Assembly: GCF_035594125.1 (NCBI RefSeq) | Contig: NC_087190.1 | Location: 6,482,501-6,546,500 of the forward strand | DNA from: Scylla paramamosain | Taxonomy: Eukaryota; Arthropoda; Malacostraca; Decapoda; Portunidae | Length of the DNA stretch: 64,000 nucleotides | Direction: 5' to 3' | Shown: in pieces, positions 12,241 to 23,401 of the stretch | How the letters are laid out: the number at the start of each line of letters is the position of its first letter | Position numbering within the stretch: the first letter of the stretch is position 1 | Translations under genes and position numbers: made by a program | Notes under the pieces: model-generated | The model's input: only the letters and a program-made list of their open reading frames with translations | Database searches by the model: none | Told to the model about the DNA's origin: nothing

Positions 12241-13665
12241 AAGCGTGTTAGGCAAAAAAGCACTAAAAAAGCAGGGCAATCACATAACATTGGAATAAAA
12301 CCAATTTTTAACAAGAACTTGCCTTTAAGTGTATTTGAGCTCCTTTTATACCAAAACACTAAAATGCATGCAAAATACACTTTATGGTGAAAAAGAATAA
12401 CATTACCAAAAACATACATTTTGAGTGTTTTTGATCATGTTACCAATAAAAACGCTTAAATACATGCAAAGAACCCTATTTTTGGGAAACGAAAGGACAT
12501 TACGAGAAACGTGTATTATGAGTGTTTTTAAGTTCATTAAGTACGAAAAAGCTAAAAGCCACAAATTACACTCTTTATTGAGAAAAAAAAAATATATGAT
12601 ATTTTTTTTTTCATTCTTATTCATCTTCACAGGTAAAGAGGTGCCAAAATTTGGGCAACGTTCAAGAAATTATATGAAATAAGAATATTATCAAAAAAGT
12701 TAAATTTAGCTTTTTTTTCGGACGGTTATTTACAAAACCCCTAAATTGCATGGAAAGCCACCTATATTGGGAAATTAAACGTCTTTGCCAGAAAACTATC
12801 TTATGAGTGTTTTCCAGCAGGTTAGGAACCAACACGATAAAACCCAAGGAAGTCAATCTATATGAGAATCCAAAACAAAATTACTGAAAACGTGTCTTTT
12901 CGGTGTTTTACGTAGACAACGCTAAAGCGGATGCAAACCAACCAAAATGAAGAAATAGAATAACATTACCAAAAAGGTATATTTTGAGTGTTTTTGAAAT
13001 TGTCACCTACAAAAAACGCAAAAATGGATGGAAAGCACTCTATATTGGGAAGCAAAAGGCACCAAAAAGCATGTTAGGCACCAAAACGATAAATAATATG
13101 AAAGTCACTCTATATGGAAATCCAAAACAAAATTCCTCAAAACGTGTCTTTTAAAAGATTTACGTAGAAAAATGCTAAAACAAATGCAAACCAACCAATA
13201 TGAAGAAGTAGAATAACATTACCAAAAAAGTATATTTTGTGTGTTTTTGAGCTTGTTACATAAAAAAAAAACGCGAAAAGGGATGCAAAGCACTCTATAT
13301 AAGGAAAAAAAAGGACATAACGAGGAACGTGTATAATGAGTGTTTTATAGTTTCACCAGAATCACAAGGCAAAAAACGCAAAAACTCGACTATATGGAGA
13401 AGTTTCTAAGATACCAAAATACTGAAACTCATGAATATCACTCTTAATAAAAAAAACAGAACAACATTACTAAATGCGTGTATTTTGAGTGTTTTTTTGC
13501 ATTCTTAGTTACCAAAACCCCAAATTCCATGCAAAACTAGCTTTATGTGGAAAAAAAATGACATTACCAGAAAAGTGTTTTTGAGCATGTTAGGCTTTAT
13601 AATAAAGCACTAAAAAGCAGGGGATAAAACCAACTTTTACGAAAAACTTGCCTTTTAGTGTTTTT
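12241..13665 (+). repeat. HOR block with a deletion unit, plus orientation
   Basis: Begins abruptly inside monomer 5 (GGCAAAAAAGCACTAAAA) right after the inverted block. Anchors are at 12910 and 13162, only 252 bp apart: sequence jumps from monomer 2 directly into monomer 10 at the junction GGCACCAAAAAGCATG (13058). The same jump occurs at 28594, so the two are copies of one event. The unit starting at 13162 carries the variant CTTTTAAAAGATTTACGTAG in place of CTTTTCAGTGTTTTACGTAG. Confidence 0.82.
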
Positions 13666-14150
13666 AACACGCATTTAGTAAGATTGCTCTGTTTCTCAAT
13701 TAAGAGTGTTTTTCATAAGTTTCAGCATTTTGTTATATAGGAAACTTCTCCATATACACGAGTTTTTTGCGTTTTTTGCCTTGTGTTTTTTTTTTTTTAA
13801 CTATAAAACATTCATTATACACTTTTCTCGCAATGTCCCTTTGTTTCCCAATATAGAGTTCTTTGTATCCATTTTCGCGTTTTTTTTGTAGGTAACAAGC
13901 TCAAAAACACTCAAAATATACATTTTTGGAAATGTTTTTCTGCTTCTTGATATTGGTTGGTTTGTATCAGTTTTAGCGTTTTTCTACGTAAAACACTGAG
14001 AAGACACGTTTTCAGTAATTTTGTTTTGGATTCCCACATAGAGTGAGTTCCTTATTATTTATCATTTTGGTGCCTAACATGCTGAAAAACACTCAAAAGA
14101 CAGATTTCTGGTAAGGTCTTTAATTTCCTCATATTGGAGGCTTTGCATGT
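13666..14150 (-). repeat. Amplified internal inversion, copy 1
   Basis: Plus HOR stops after monomer 5 (CTTGCCTTTTAGTG) and minus sequence begins at ACACGCATTTAGTAAG, which is reversed monomer 3. Reversed monomers 3-2-1-10-9 follow, back to plus at GCTTTGCATGTCTTTT then GAGCGTGTTACGCAATA. Both breakpoints are shared with three other copies at 22926, 29225 and 35632. Confidence 0.85.
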
Positions 14151-15909
14151 CTTTTCTGTGTTTTTGAGCGTGTTACGCAATAAAGTACTAAAAGCCAGGG
14201 CAATCACATTACATGGGAATAAAACCAAATTTTACCAAGAACTTGCCTTTAAGTGTTTTTGAGGTCCTTACATACTAAAACGCTAAAACGCATGCAAAAA
14301 ACATTTTATGGAGAAACAGAGTGTTTTTGATCATGTTATCTATAAAAACGCTTAAATACATGCAAAGAATCTTATGTATGGGAGACAAAAGGACATTACG
14401 AGAAACGTGCATTATGAGTGTTTTTTTTAATTCCTTTTGTACCAAAAAGCTAAAACCCACAAATAACACTTTTTAGAAAAAAAAATTAATAAATAAAGAA
14501 ATAAAAAATATATAATTTTTTTTTTTTTTTTTTCATCATAGGTACCGAATTGCCAAAATTCTGCCAAAATTCAGGGAATTTATGTGGAAAAAAGAACATT
14601 ATCATGAAACTTAATTATAGCTTTTTTTTCTGAGTGTTATGTACCAAAACCTAAAGTGCATGCAAAGCCACCTATATAGGGAAGTTAAACGACTTTACCA
14701 GAAACCTGTTTTTTCAGTGTTTTTTTCAGCATGTTAGGCACCAATACGATGAATAATATGAAAATCAGTCAATATGTGAATCCAAAACAAAATTACTGAA
14801 AACGTGTCTTTTCAGTGTTTTACGTAGAAAAACGTGAAAGCGGATACAAACCAACCTATATGAAGAGATAGAAAAACATTACCAAAAAGATATATTTTGA
14901 ATGTTTTTGAGCTTACCTACAAAAAATGCAAAAATGGATGTAAAGCACTCTATATTAGGAAACAAAAGGACATTACGAGAAAGGTGTATAATGAGTGTTT
15001 TATAGCTTTAAAAGAACCACAAGGCAATAAACGCAAAAACTCGTGTATATAGAGAAATTTTTACTTATCAAAATGATGAAATGCATGAATAACACTTATA
15101 ATCGATAAACAGAACTACCTTACCAAATTGTGTATTTTCAGCGTTTTTCACATTCTTTGTTACGAAAATGCCCAAATTACATGCGAAACTAGCTTCATGT
15201 GGGAAAAAAAAATGACATTACCAGAAAAGTGTCTTTTGAGTGTTTTTGAGCGTGATATGCAACAAAGCACTAAAAAGCAGAACAATCACATTACATGAGA
15301 AAAAAAAAACAACTTTTACGAAGAATTTGCCTTTAAGTGTTTTTTAACCCCTTATATACCAAACAGCTAAAACGCATGCAAAACAAACTTTATGGAGAAA
15401 CAGAATAACATTACCAAAAACATGTATTTTGAGTGTTTTTGATCATGTTATCTATAAAAACGCTTAAGTACATGCAAAGAACATTATGTTTGGGAAATAA
15501 ACGGACATTACGAGAAACCTGTATTATAACGTGTTTTTGTAAGTTCCTTAAGTACCAAAAAGCTAAAACCCACAAATAACACTCTTTATTTAGAAAATGA
15601 AAAATAAAAAATAAAATAAATAGGATTTTTTTTTTTTTGTTATTCATCTTCATAGGTACCGAAATGGCAAAATTCTAGGAAAATTCAGGGCAATTATGTG
15701 ATAAAAGAATATTATCAAAAAAGTTAATTTCAGCTTTTTTTTCGGACTTTTATGTACGAAATCCTAAAGTGCATGCAAAACCTTACCAGAAATCTGTGTT
15801 TTGTGTGTTTTTTTGAGCATGTTAGGCACCAAAACGATAAATCATAAGGAACTTACTCTATATGGGAATTCAAAACAAAGTTACTGAAAACGTGTCTTCT
15901 CAGTGTTTT

Positions 15910-17398
15910 ACGTAGAAAAACGTTAAAACGGATGCAAACCAACAAATATCAAGAAATAGAAAAACGTTACCAAAAAGGTATATTTTAAGTGTTTTTGAGC
16001 TCTTTACCTACAAAAACGCAAAAATTGATGCAAAGCACTCTATATTGGGAAACAAAAGGACATTGCAAGAAGAGTGTATAATGAGTGTTTTATAGTTCAA
16101 AAGAACCACAAAGCAAACAACGCAAAAACTCGTGTATATGGAGACATTTCCTAGACACCAAAATGCTGAAACTCATGAATAACACTCTTAATTGAGAAAC
16201 AGAACAACCTTTCTAAATGCGTGTATTTTGAGTGCTTTTCACATTCTTAGTTACCAAAAAACCCAAATTACATGCGAAAATAGCTTTGTGGAAAAAAAAA
16301 AAAAGACTTTACCAGAAAAGTGTATTTTTAAAGTTTTTCAGCGTGATAGGTAATAAAGCACTCAAAAGCAGGGCAATCACATTACATTGGAATACAACCA
16401 TTTTTTATCAATAACTTGCCTTTAAGTGTTTTTGAGCTTTTATATACAAAACTGCTAAAACGCATGCAAAACACACTTTATGGAGAAACCGAATAACATT
16501 ACCAAAACCTTGTATATATGGATAAGTTTCTTAGATACCAAAATGCTGAAACTCATGAATAACACTCTTAATTGAGAAACAGAACAACCTTACTAAATGC
16601 GTGTATTTTGAGAGTTTTTCACATTCTTAGCTACCAAAACCCCCAAATTGCATGCGAAACCAGATTTATATGGGAAAAAATGACTTTACACGAAAAGTGT
16701 CTTTTGAGTGTTTTTGAGCGTGATAAAGCACTAAAAAGCAGGGGAATCACATTAAATTCGAATAAAACCAATATTTACCAAGAACTTGCCTTTAAGTGTT
16801 TTTGAGCTCCTTATATACCAAAACGCTAAAACGCCTACAAAACACACTTTATGGAGAAACAGAATAACCTTACCAAAAACATGTATTTTGAGTGTTTTTG
16901 ATCATGTTATCTATAAAAACGCGTAAATACATAAAAAGAACCTTATGTTTGGGAAACGAAAGGACATTACGAGAAACGTGTATTGTGAGTGTTTTTAAGC
17001 TCCTTAAGTACCAAAAAGCTAAAACCCACAAATAACACTCTTTATTAAAAATAAATAAATAAAAAATAAATAGATAAAAAAAAAGATATTTTTTTTTATT
17101 TTTTGTCATTCATCTTCATAGGTACCGAGATGACAAAATTCTGGGAAAATTCAAGGCAATTATATGATAAAAGAATATTATCAAATAAGTTGATTTTAGC
17201 TTTTTTTTCGGACTGTTATGTACCAAACCCTAAAGAGCATGCAAAACCTCCTATATGAGGAAATTCAATGACTTTACCAGAAATCTGTCTTTTGAGTGTT
17301 TTTCAGCATGTTAGGCACCAAAACGATAAATAATAATGAACTCACTCAATATGGGAATCCAAAACAAAATTACTTAAAACGTGTCTTCTCAGTATTTT
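15910..17398 (+). repeat. Expanded HOR unit (monomers 3-6 twice)
   Basis: 1489 bp. Monomers 1-6 are followed near 16505 by a jump from monomer 6 (ATTACCAAAACCTTG) straight into the half-monomer preceding monomer 3 (TGTATATATGGATAAG), after which 3-4-5-6-7-8-9-10 follow. The exchange is not in the five-monomer register, unlike the expansions at 6728 and 31427. Confidence 0.72.
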
Positions 17399-18724
17399 AT
17401 GTAGAAAAACGCTAAAACAGATGCAAACCAACCAATATCAAGACATAGAAAAATATTACCAAAAATGTATATTTTAAGTGTTTTTGAGCTTGTTACCTAC
17501 AAAAAAAAAAACGCGAAAATTGATGCAAATCACTCTATATTGAGAAAGAAAGGGACATTGCGAGAAAAGTGTATAATGAATGTTTTATAGTTCAAAATAA
17601 GCACAAGGCAAAAAACGCAAAAACTCGTGTATATGGAGAAGTTTCCTAGATACCAAAATGCTGAAACTCATGAATAACACTCTTAATTGAGAAACAGAAC
17701 AACCTTACTAAATGCGTGTATTTTGAGTGCTTTTCACATTCTTAGTTACCCAAAACCCAAATTGATTGCGAAACCAGCTTTATGTGGTAAAAAAAAAAAA
17801 GACATTTTCAGAAAAGTGTCTATTGAGTGTTTTTGAGCGTGATAGGCAGTAAAGCTCTAAAAAGAAGGGCAATCACATTACATGGGAATAAAACCAATGT
17901 TTACCAAGAACTTACCTTTAAGTGTTTTTGAGCTCCTTATATGCCAAAACACTAAAACGCATGCAAAACACACTTTATGGAGAAACAGAATAACATAACC
18001 AAAAACATGTATTTTGAGTGTTTTTGATCATTTTACCAATAAAACGCTTAAATACATGCTAAGAACCCTATTTGTGGGAAACGAAAAGACATTACGAGAA
18101 ACGTGTATTATGAGTGTTTTTAAATTCATTAAGAACCAAAAAGCTAAAAGCCACAAATATCTCTCTATTGAGAAAAAAAAAAATAATAAATAAAAAATAC
18201 GATTTTTTTTTTCTTTCTTATTCATCTTCACAGGTACCGAGATGCCAAAATTCGGGTATAATTCATGAAATTTTGTGAAATAAGAACATTATCAAAAAAG
18301 TTAATTTTAGGTTTTTTTTTCTTCGACTGTTATGTAGCAAACCCTAAAGTGCATGCAAAACCACCTATATGGGGAAATCAAACGTCTTTGCCAGAAAACT
18401 GTCTTATGAGTGTTTTTCAGCATGTTAGGCACCAAAACGATAAATAACATGGAAGTCACTCTATATGGGAATCTAAAACAAAATTACTGAAAACGTGTCT
18501 TTTCAGTGTTTTACGTAGAAAAACGCGAAATCAGATGCAAACCACCCAATATGAAAAAAAAAAAAATAGAATAACATTACCAAAAAGGTATATTTTGAGT
18601 GTTTTGAGCTTGTTACCTACAAAAAAGGTGAAAATGGAGGCAAACCACTCCCTATTGGGAAACAAAAGGACATTACGAGAAACGTGTATAATGAGTGTCT
18701 TATTATTTTTGAGCAAAAGAAATT

Positions 18725-18742
18725 GTGGTTCACAAGAACCAC
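18725..18742. repeat. 7-bp-arm hairpin in HOR half-monomer
   Basis: GTGGTTC, loop ACAA, GAACCAC. Most HOR units contain only the right arm (CACAAGAACCACAAGG). Here and at 41132-41149 the left arm is present too, suggesting a small fold-back templated addition, or a shared ancestral variant. Confidence 0.7.
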
Positions 18743-19628
18743 AAGGCAAAAAACGCAAAAACTCGTGTATATAAAGAAGTTTCTTAGATACCAAAATGCT
18801 GAAACACATAAATTACAATCTTAATTGAGAAACAGAACAACCTTACCAAAGCGTGTATTTTCAGTGTTTTTCACATTCTTAGTTAGCAAAATCCCAAATA
18901 GCATGCGAAACTAACTTTATATGGGAAAAAAATGGCATTACCAGAAGTGTCTTTTGAGTGTTTTTGAGCGTGTTAGGCAATAAAGCACTAAAAAGCAGGG
19001 CAATCACATTACATGGGAATAAAACCAAATTTGACCAAGAACTTGCCATTATGTGTTTTTGAGCTCCTTACATACCAAAACGCTAAAACGCATGCAAAAC
19101 ACTCCTTTATGGAGAAGCAGAAAAACATTACAAAAAACATGTGTTTTAAGTGTTTTTGATTATTTTACCTCTAAAAACGCTTAAGTACATGCAAAGAACC
19201 GTATCTTTGGGAAACGAAAGGACATTACGAGAAACGTGTATTATGACTGTTTTTAAGTTCCCTAAGTACCAAAACGTTAAAACCCACAAATAACACTCTT
19301 TAAAGAGAGAAAAAAAAAATTGCATTTTTTTTTCGTATTGATTTTCATAAGTACCGAGATGCCAAAATTCTGCCAAAATTCAGCGAATTTATGTGGAAAA
19401 AAGAACATTATCAAAAAAGTTAATTATAGCTTTTTTTTCGGATTGTTATTTACCAAACCCTAAAGTGCATGCAAAGCCACCTATATGAGGAAATTAAACG
19501 ACTTTACCAGAAAACTGTCTTTTCAGTGTTTTTCAGCATGTTAGGCACCAAACCGATAAATAATATGGAAATCAGTCAATATGTAAATCAAAAACAAAAT
19601 TACTGAAAACGTGTCTGTTCAATGTTTC

Positions 19629-21330
19629 ACGTAGAAAAAACGCTAAAATGGATGCAAAGCAACGAATATGAAGAAATAGAATAACATTACCAAAAAGTGT
19701 TTTTGAAATGGATGTAAATGCACTCTATTGGGAAGCAAAAGGACATTTAGAGAAACGTGTATAATGATTGTTTTATAGTTTCACAAGAACCACAAGACAA
19801 AAAACGCAAAAACTCGTGTATATAGAGAAGTTTCTTGCATACCAAAATGCTAAAACTCATGAATAACAATTTTAATTGAGAAACAGAACTACGTTTCGAA
19901 ATGTGTGTATTTTGAGTGTTTTCACATTCTTAGTTACGAAAATCCCAAATTACATGCGAAACTAGCTTTATGTGGGAAAAAAATGACATTATCAGAAAAG
20001 TGTCTTTTGGGTGTTTTTGAGCGTGATATGCAAGAAAGCACTAAAAAGCAGAATAATCACATTATATAGGAATAAAACTAACTTTTACGAAGAACTTGCC
20101 TTTAAGTGATTTTAACTCCTTACATACCAAAACGCTAAAACGCATGGAAAACACCGTTTATGGAGAAACAGAATAACATTACCAAAAACATGTATTTTGA
20201 GTGTTTTTGATCATGTTACCTATAAAAACGCTTAAATACATGCAAAGATCACTATGTCTGTGAAACGAAAGGACATAAAAAAAAAATAGCTTTTTTTCGG
20301 AATTATGTACCAAACCCAGAAGTGCATACAATGGCACCTATATGGGGAAATTACACGACTTTACCAGAAATCTGTCTTTTGAGTGTTTTTCAGCAATTTC
20401 AACAATATTACTAAAATCATGTCTTTTCAGTGATTTACGAAGAAAAACGCTAAAACGGATGCAAACCAACCAATATGAAGAAATAGAATAACATTACCAA
20501 AAAGATATATTTTGAGTGTTTTTCAGCTTGTTACCTAGAAAAAATGCGAAAATGGATGGAAAGCACTCTATATTGGGAAACAAAACAACATTACGAGAAA
20601 CGTGTATCATGAGTGTTTTATAGTTTCACAGAAACCACAAGGCAAATAACGCAAAAACTCGTGTATATAGAGAAGTTTCTTACATACCAAAATGCTGAAA
20701 TGCATGAATAACACTTTTAATTGAGAAACAGAACTACCTTACCAAATGTGTGTATTTTGAGTGTTTTTCACATTCTTAGTTACGAAAATCCCAAATTACA
20801 TGCGAAACTAGCTTTATGTGGGAAAAAAAAAAGATATTACCAGAAAAGTGTCTTATGAATGTTTTTGAGCTAAAAAGCAGAACAATCACATTACATGGGA
20901 AGAAAACCAACTTTTACGAAGAACTTGCCTTTGTGTTTTTTTTTTTAACTCCTTACATACCAAAACGCTAAAACGCATGCAAAAACACCCTTTTATGGAG
21001 AAACAGAGTAACATTATCAAAAACATGTATTTTGAGTGTTTTTGATCATGTTATTTATAAAAACGCTTAAATATATGCAAAGAACCTTATGTTTGGGAAT
21101 CGAAAGGACATTACGAGAAACGTGTATTATGAGTGTTTTTAAGTTCCTTAAGTACCAAAAAAGCTAAAACCCACAAATAAAACTCTTTAGAGAGAAAAAT
21201 AAATAAATAATATAAATTTTTTTTTTTTTTTTGTTATTCATCTTCATAGGTACTAAGATGCCTAAATTCTGGCAATATTCTTTGGGAATCGAAAACAAAA
21301 CTACTGAAAACGTGTTTTTTTCGGTGTTTT
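19629..21330 (+). repeat. Two deletion-bearing HOR units
   Basis: Unit 19629-20436 (808 bp) loses the end of monomer 7 and most of monomer 8 at about 20275-20290, where GGACAT runs into an A-tract. Unit 20437-21330 (894 bp) jumps from monomer 8 to monomer 10 at about 21275-21285 (GGCAATATTCTTTGGGAAT), omitting monomer 9. The second deletion recurs at about 33925-33935, showing that the surrounding block was copied. Confidence 0.78.
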
Positions 21331-22925
21331 ACGTAGAAAAACGCTAAAACGGATGCAAACCGACCAATATGAAGAAATAGAATAACATTACCAAAAAGGT
21401 ATATTTTGAGTGTTTTTGAGCTTGTTACCTAGAAAAAACGCGAAAATGAATGCAAAGCACTCCCTATTGGGAAAGAAGAGGACATTACGAGAAACGTCTA
21501 TAATGAGTGTCTTATTAAAAAACGCAAAAAGTCGTGTATATAAAGAAGTTTCTTAGATACCAAAATGCTGAAACTTATGAATAACAATCTTAATTGAGAA
21601 ACAGAACAACATTACCAAATGCGTGTATTTTGAGTGTTTTTCACATTCTTAGCAAAACCTCAAATATCATGCGAAACTAGCTTCATGTGGGAAAAAAATA
21701 TGACATTACCAGAAGTGTCTTTTGAGTGTTTATGAGCGTGTTAGGCAATAAAGTACTAAAAAGCAGGGCAATCATATTACATTGGAATAAAACCAACTTT
21801 TACCAAGAACTTGCCTTGAAGTGTTTTTCAACTCCTTACATAACAAATCGCTAAAACGCATGCAAAACACTCCTTTATGAAGAAGCAGAATAACATTACC
21901 AAAAACAAGTGTTTTGAGTGTTTTTTATCATGTTACCTATAAAAACGCTTAAATACATGCAAAGATCCTTATATTTGGGAAATGAAATGAGAAATGTGTA
22001 TTATAAATGTTTTTAAGTTGCTTAAGAACCAAAACGTTAAAACCTACAAATAACACTGTTTATAGAGAAAAAAAATAAATAAAAAAATAGCATTTTTATT
22101 TTTTTGTTATTCATGTTCATAGGTACCAAGATGCCAAAATTCTGCCAAAATTCAGGGAAATTATGTGGAAAAAAGAACATGATCGAAAAAGTTAATTTTA
22201 CCTTTTTTTCGGAGTTATGTACCAAACCATAAAGTGTATGCAAAGCCACCTATTTGGGAAAATTTAACGACTTTACAAGAAACCTGTCTTTTGAGTGTTT
22301 TTACGCAAGTTAGGCACCAAAACGATAGATAATATTAAAGTCACTCTATATGGAAATCGAAAACAATATTACTGAAAACGTGTCTTTTAAAAGATTTACG
22401 TAGAAAAACTCTAAAACGGATGCAAACCAACCAATATGAAAAAATATAATAAGATTACCAGAAAAGTATATTTTGTGTGTTTTTGAGCTTGTTACATATA
22501 AATTAAACGCAAAAATGGATGCAAAGCACTGTATATTAGGAAAAAAAAAGAACATAACGAGAAACGTGTATAATGAGTGTTGTATAGTTTCACCAGAATC
22601 ACAAGGCAAACAACGGAAAAACTCGTCTGTGTGGAGAAGTTTCTAAGATACCAAAATGCTGAAACTCATGAATAACACTCTTAATCAAGAAACAGAACAA
22701 CCTTACTAAATGCATGTATTTTGAGTGTTTTTTTTTACATTCTTAGTTACCAAAACCCCAAATTCCCTGCGAAACTAACTTTATGTGGGAAAAAAATGAC
22801 ATTACCAGAAAAGTGTCTTTGAGTGTTTTTGAGCGTGTTAGGCAATAAAGCACTAAAAAGCAGGACAATCACATTACATGGGAATAAAACCAACTTTTAC
22901 GAAGAACTTGCTTTTTAGTGTTTTT

Positions 22926-23401
22926 GACACGCATTCAGTAAGGTTGTTCTGTTTCTCAATTAAGAGTGTTATTCATGAGTTTCAGCATTTTAGTATCTAG
23001 GAAGCTTCTCCATATACACGAGTTTTTGCGTTTTTTGCCTTGTGTTTTTTTTTTGAGCTATAAAACATTCATTATACACTTTTCTTGCAATGTCCCTTTT
23101 TTTCCCAATATAGAGTGCTTTGTATCTATTTTTGCGTTTTTTTTTTTTTTGTAGGTAACAAGCTCAAAAACACTCAAAATATACATTTTTGGTAATGTTT
23201 TTCTGCTTCTTGATATTGGTTGGTTTGCATCAGTTTTACGTAAAACACTGAGAAGACACGTTTTCAGTAGTTTTCTTTTGGATTCCCACATAGAGTGAGT
23301 TCCTTATTATTTATCGTTTTGGTGCCTAACATGCTGAAAAACACTCAAAAGACAGATTTCTGGTAAGGTCTCTAATTTACTCATATGCGAGGCCTTGCAT
23401 G
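22926..23401 (-). repeat. Amplified internal inversion, copy 2
   Basis: Same breakpoints as the copies at 13666, 29225 and 35632: plus CTTGCTTTTTAGTG meets minus ACACGCATTCAGTAAGG, and the right side ends at GGCCTTGCATGTCC before GAGCGTGTTACGCAATA. The unit carrying it (22398-24065, 1668 bp) also starts with the TTTTAAAAGATTT variant. Confidence 0.85.

Larger units (their letters stand above)
14151..22925 (+). repeat. Main 1.1-kb HOR array, part 1
   Basis: Unit anchors at 14822, 15910, 17399, 18513, 19629, 20437, 21331 and 22398. Spacings are 1088, 1489, 1114, 1116, 808, 894 and 1067 bp. The long unit repeats monomers 3-6; the two short ones lack monomers 7-8 sequence or monomer 9. Hypervariable A-tract/T-tract pairs mark each monomer 8, near 14470-14533, 15585-15640, 17040-17105, 18165-18215, 19300-19335, 21185-21235 and 22065-22105. 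Nothing gene-like is present. Confidence 0.9.
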
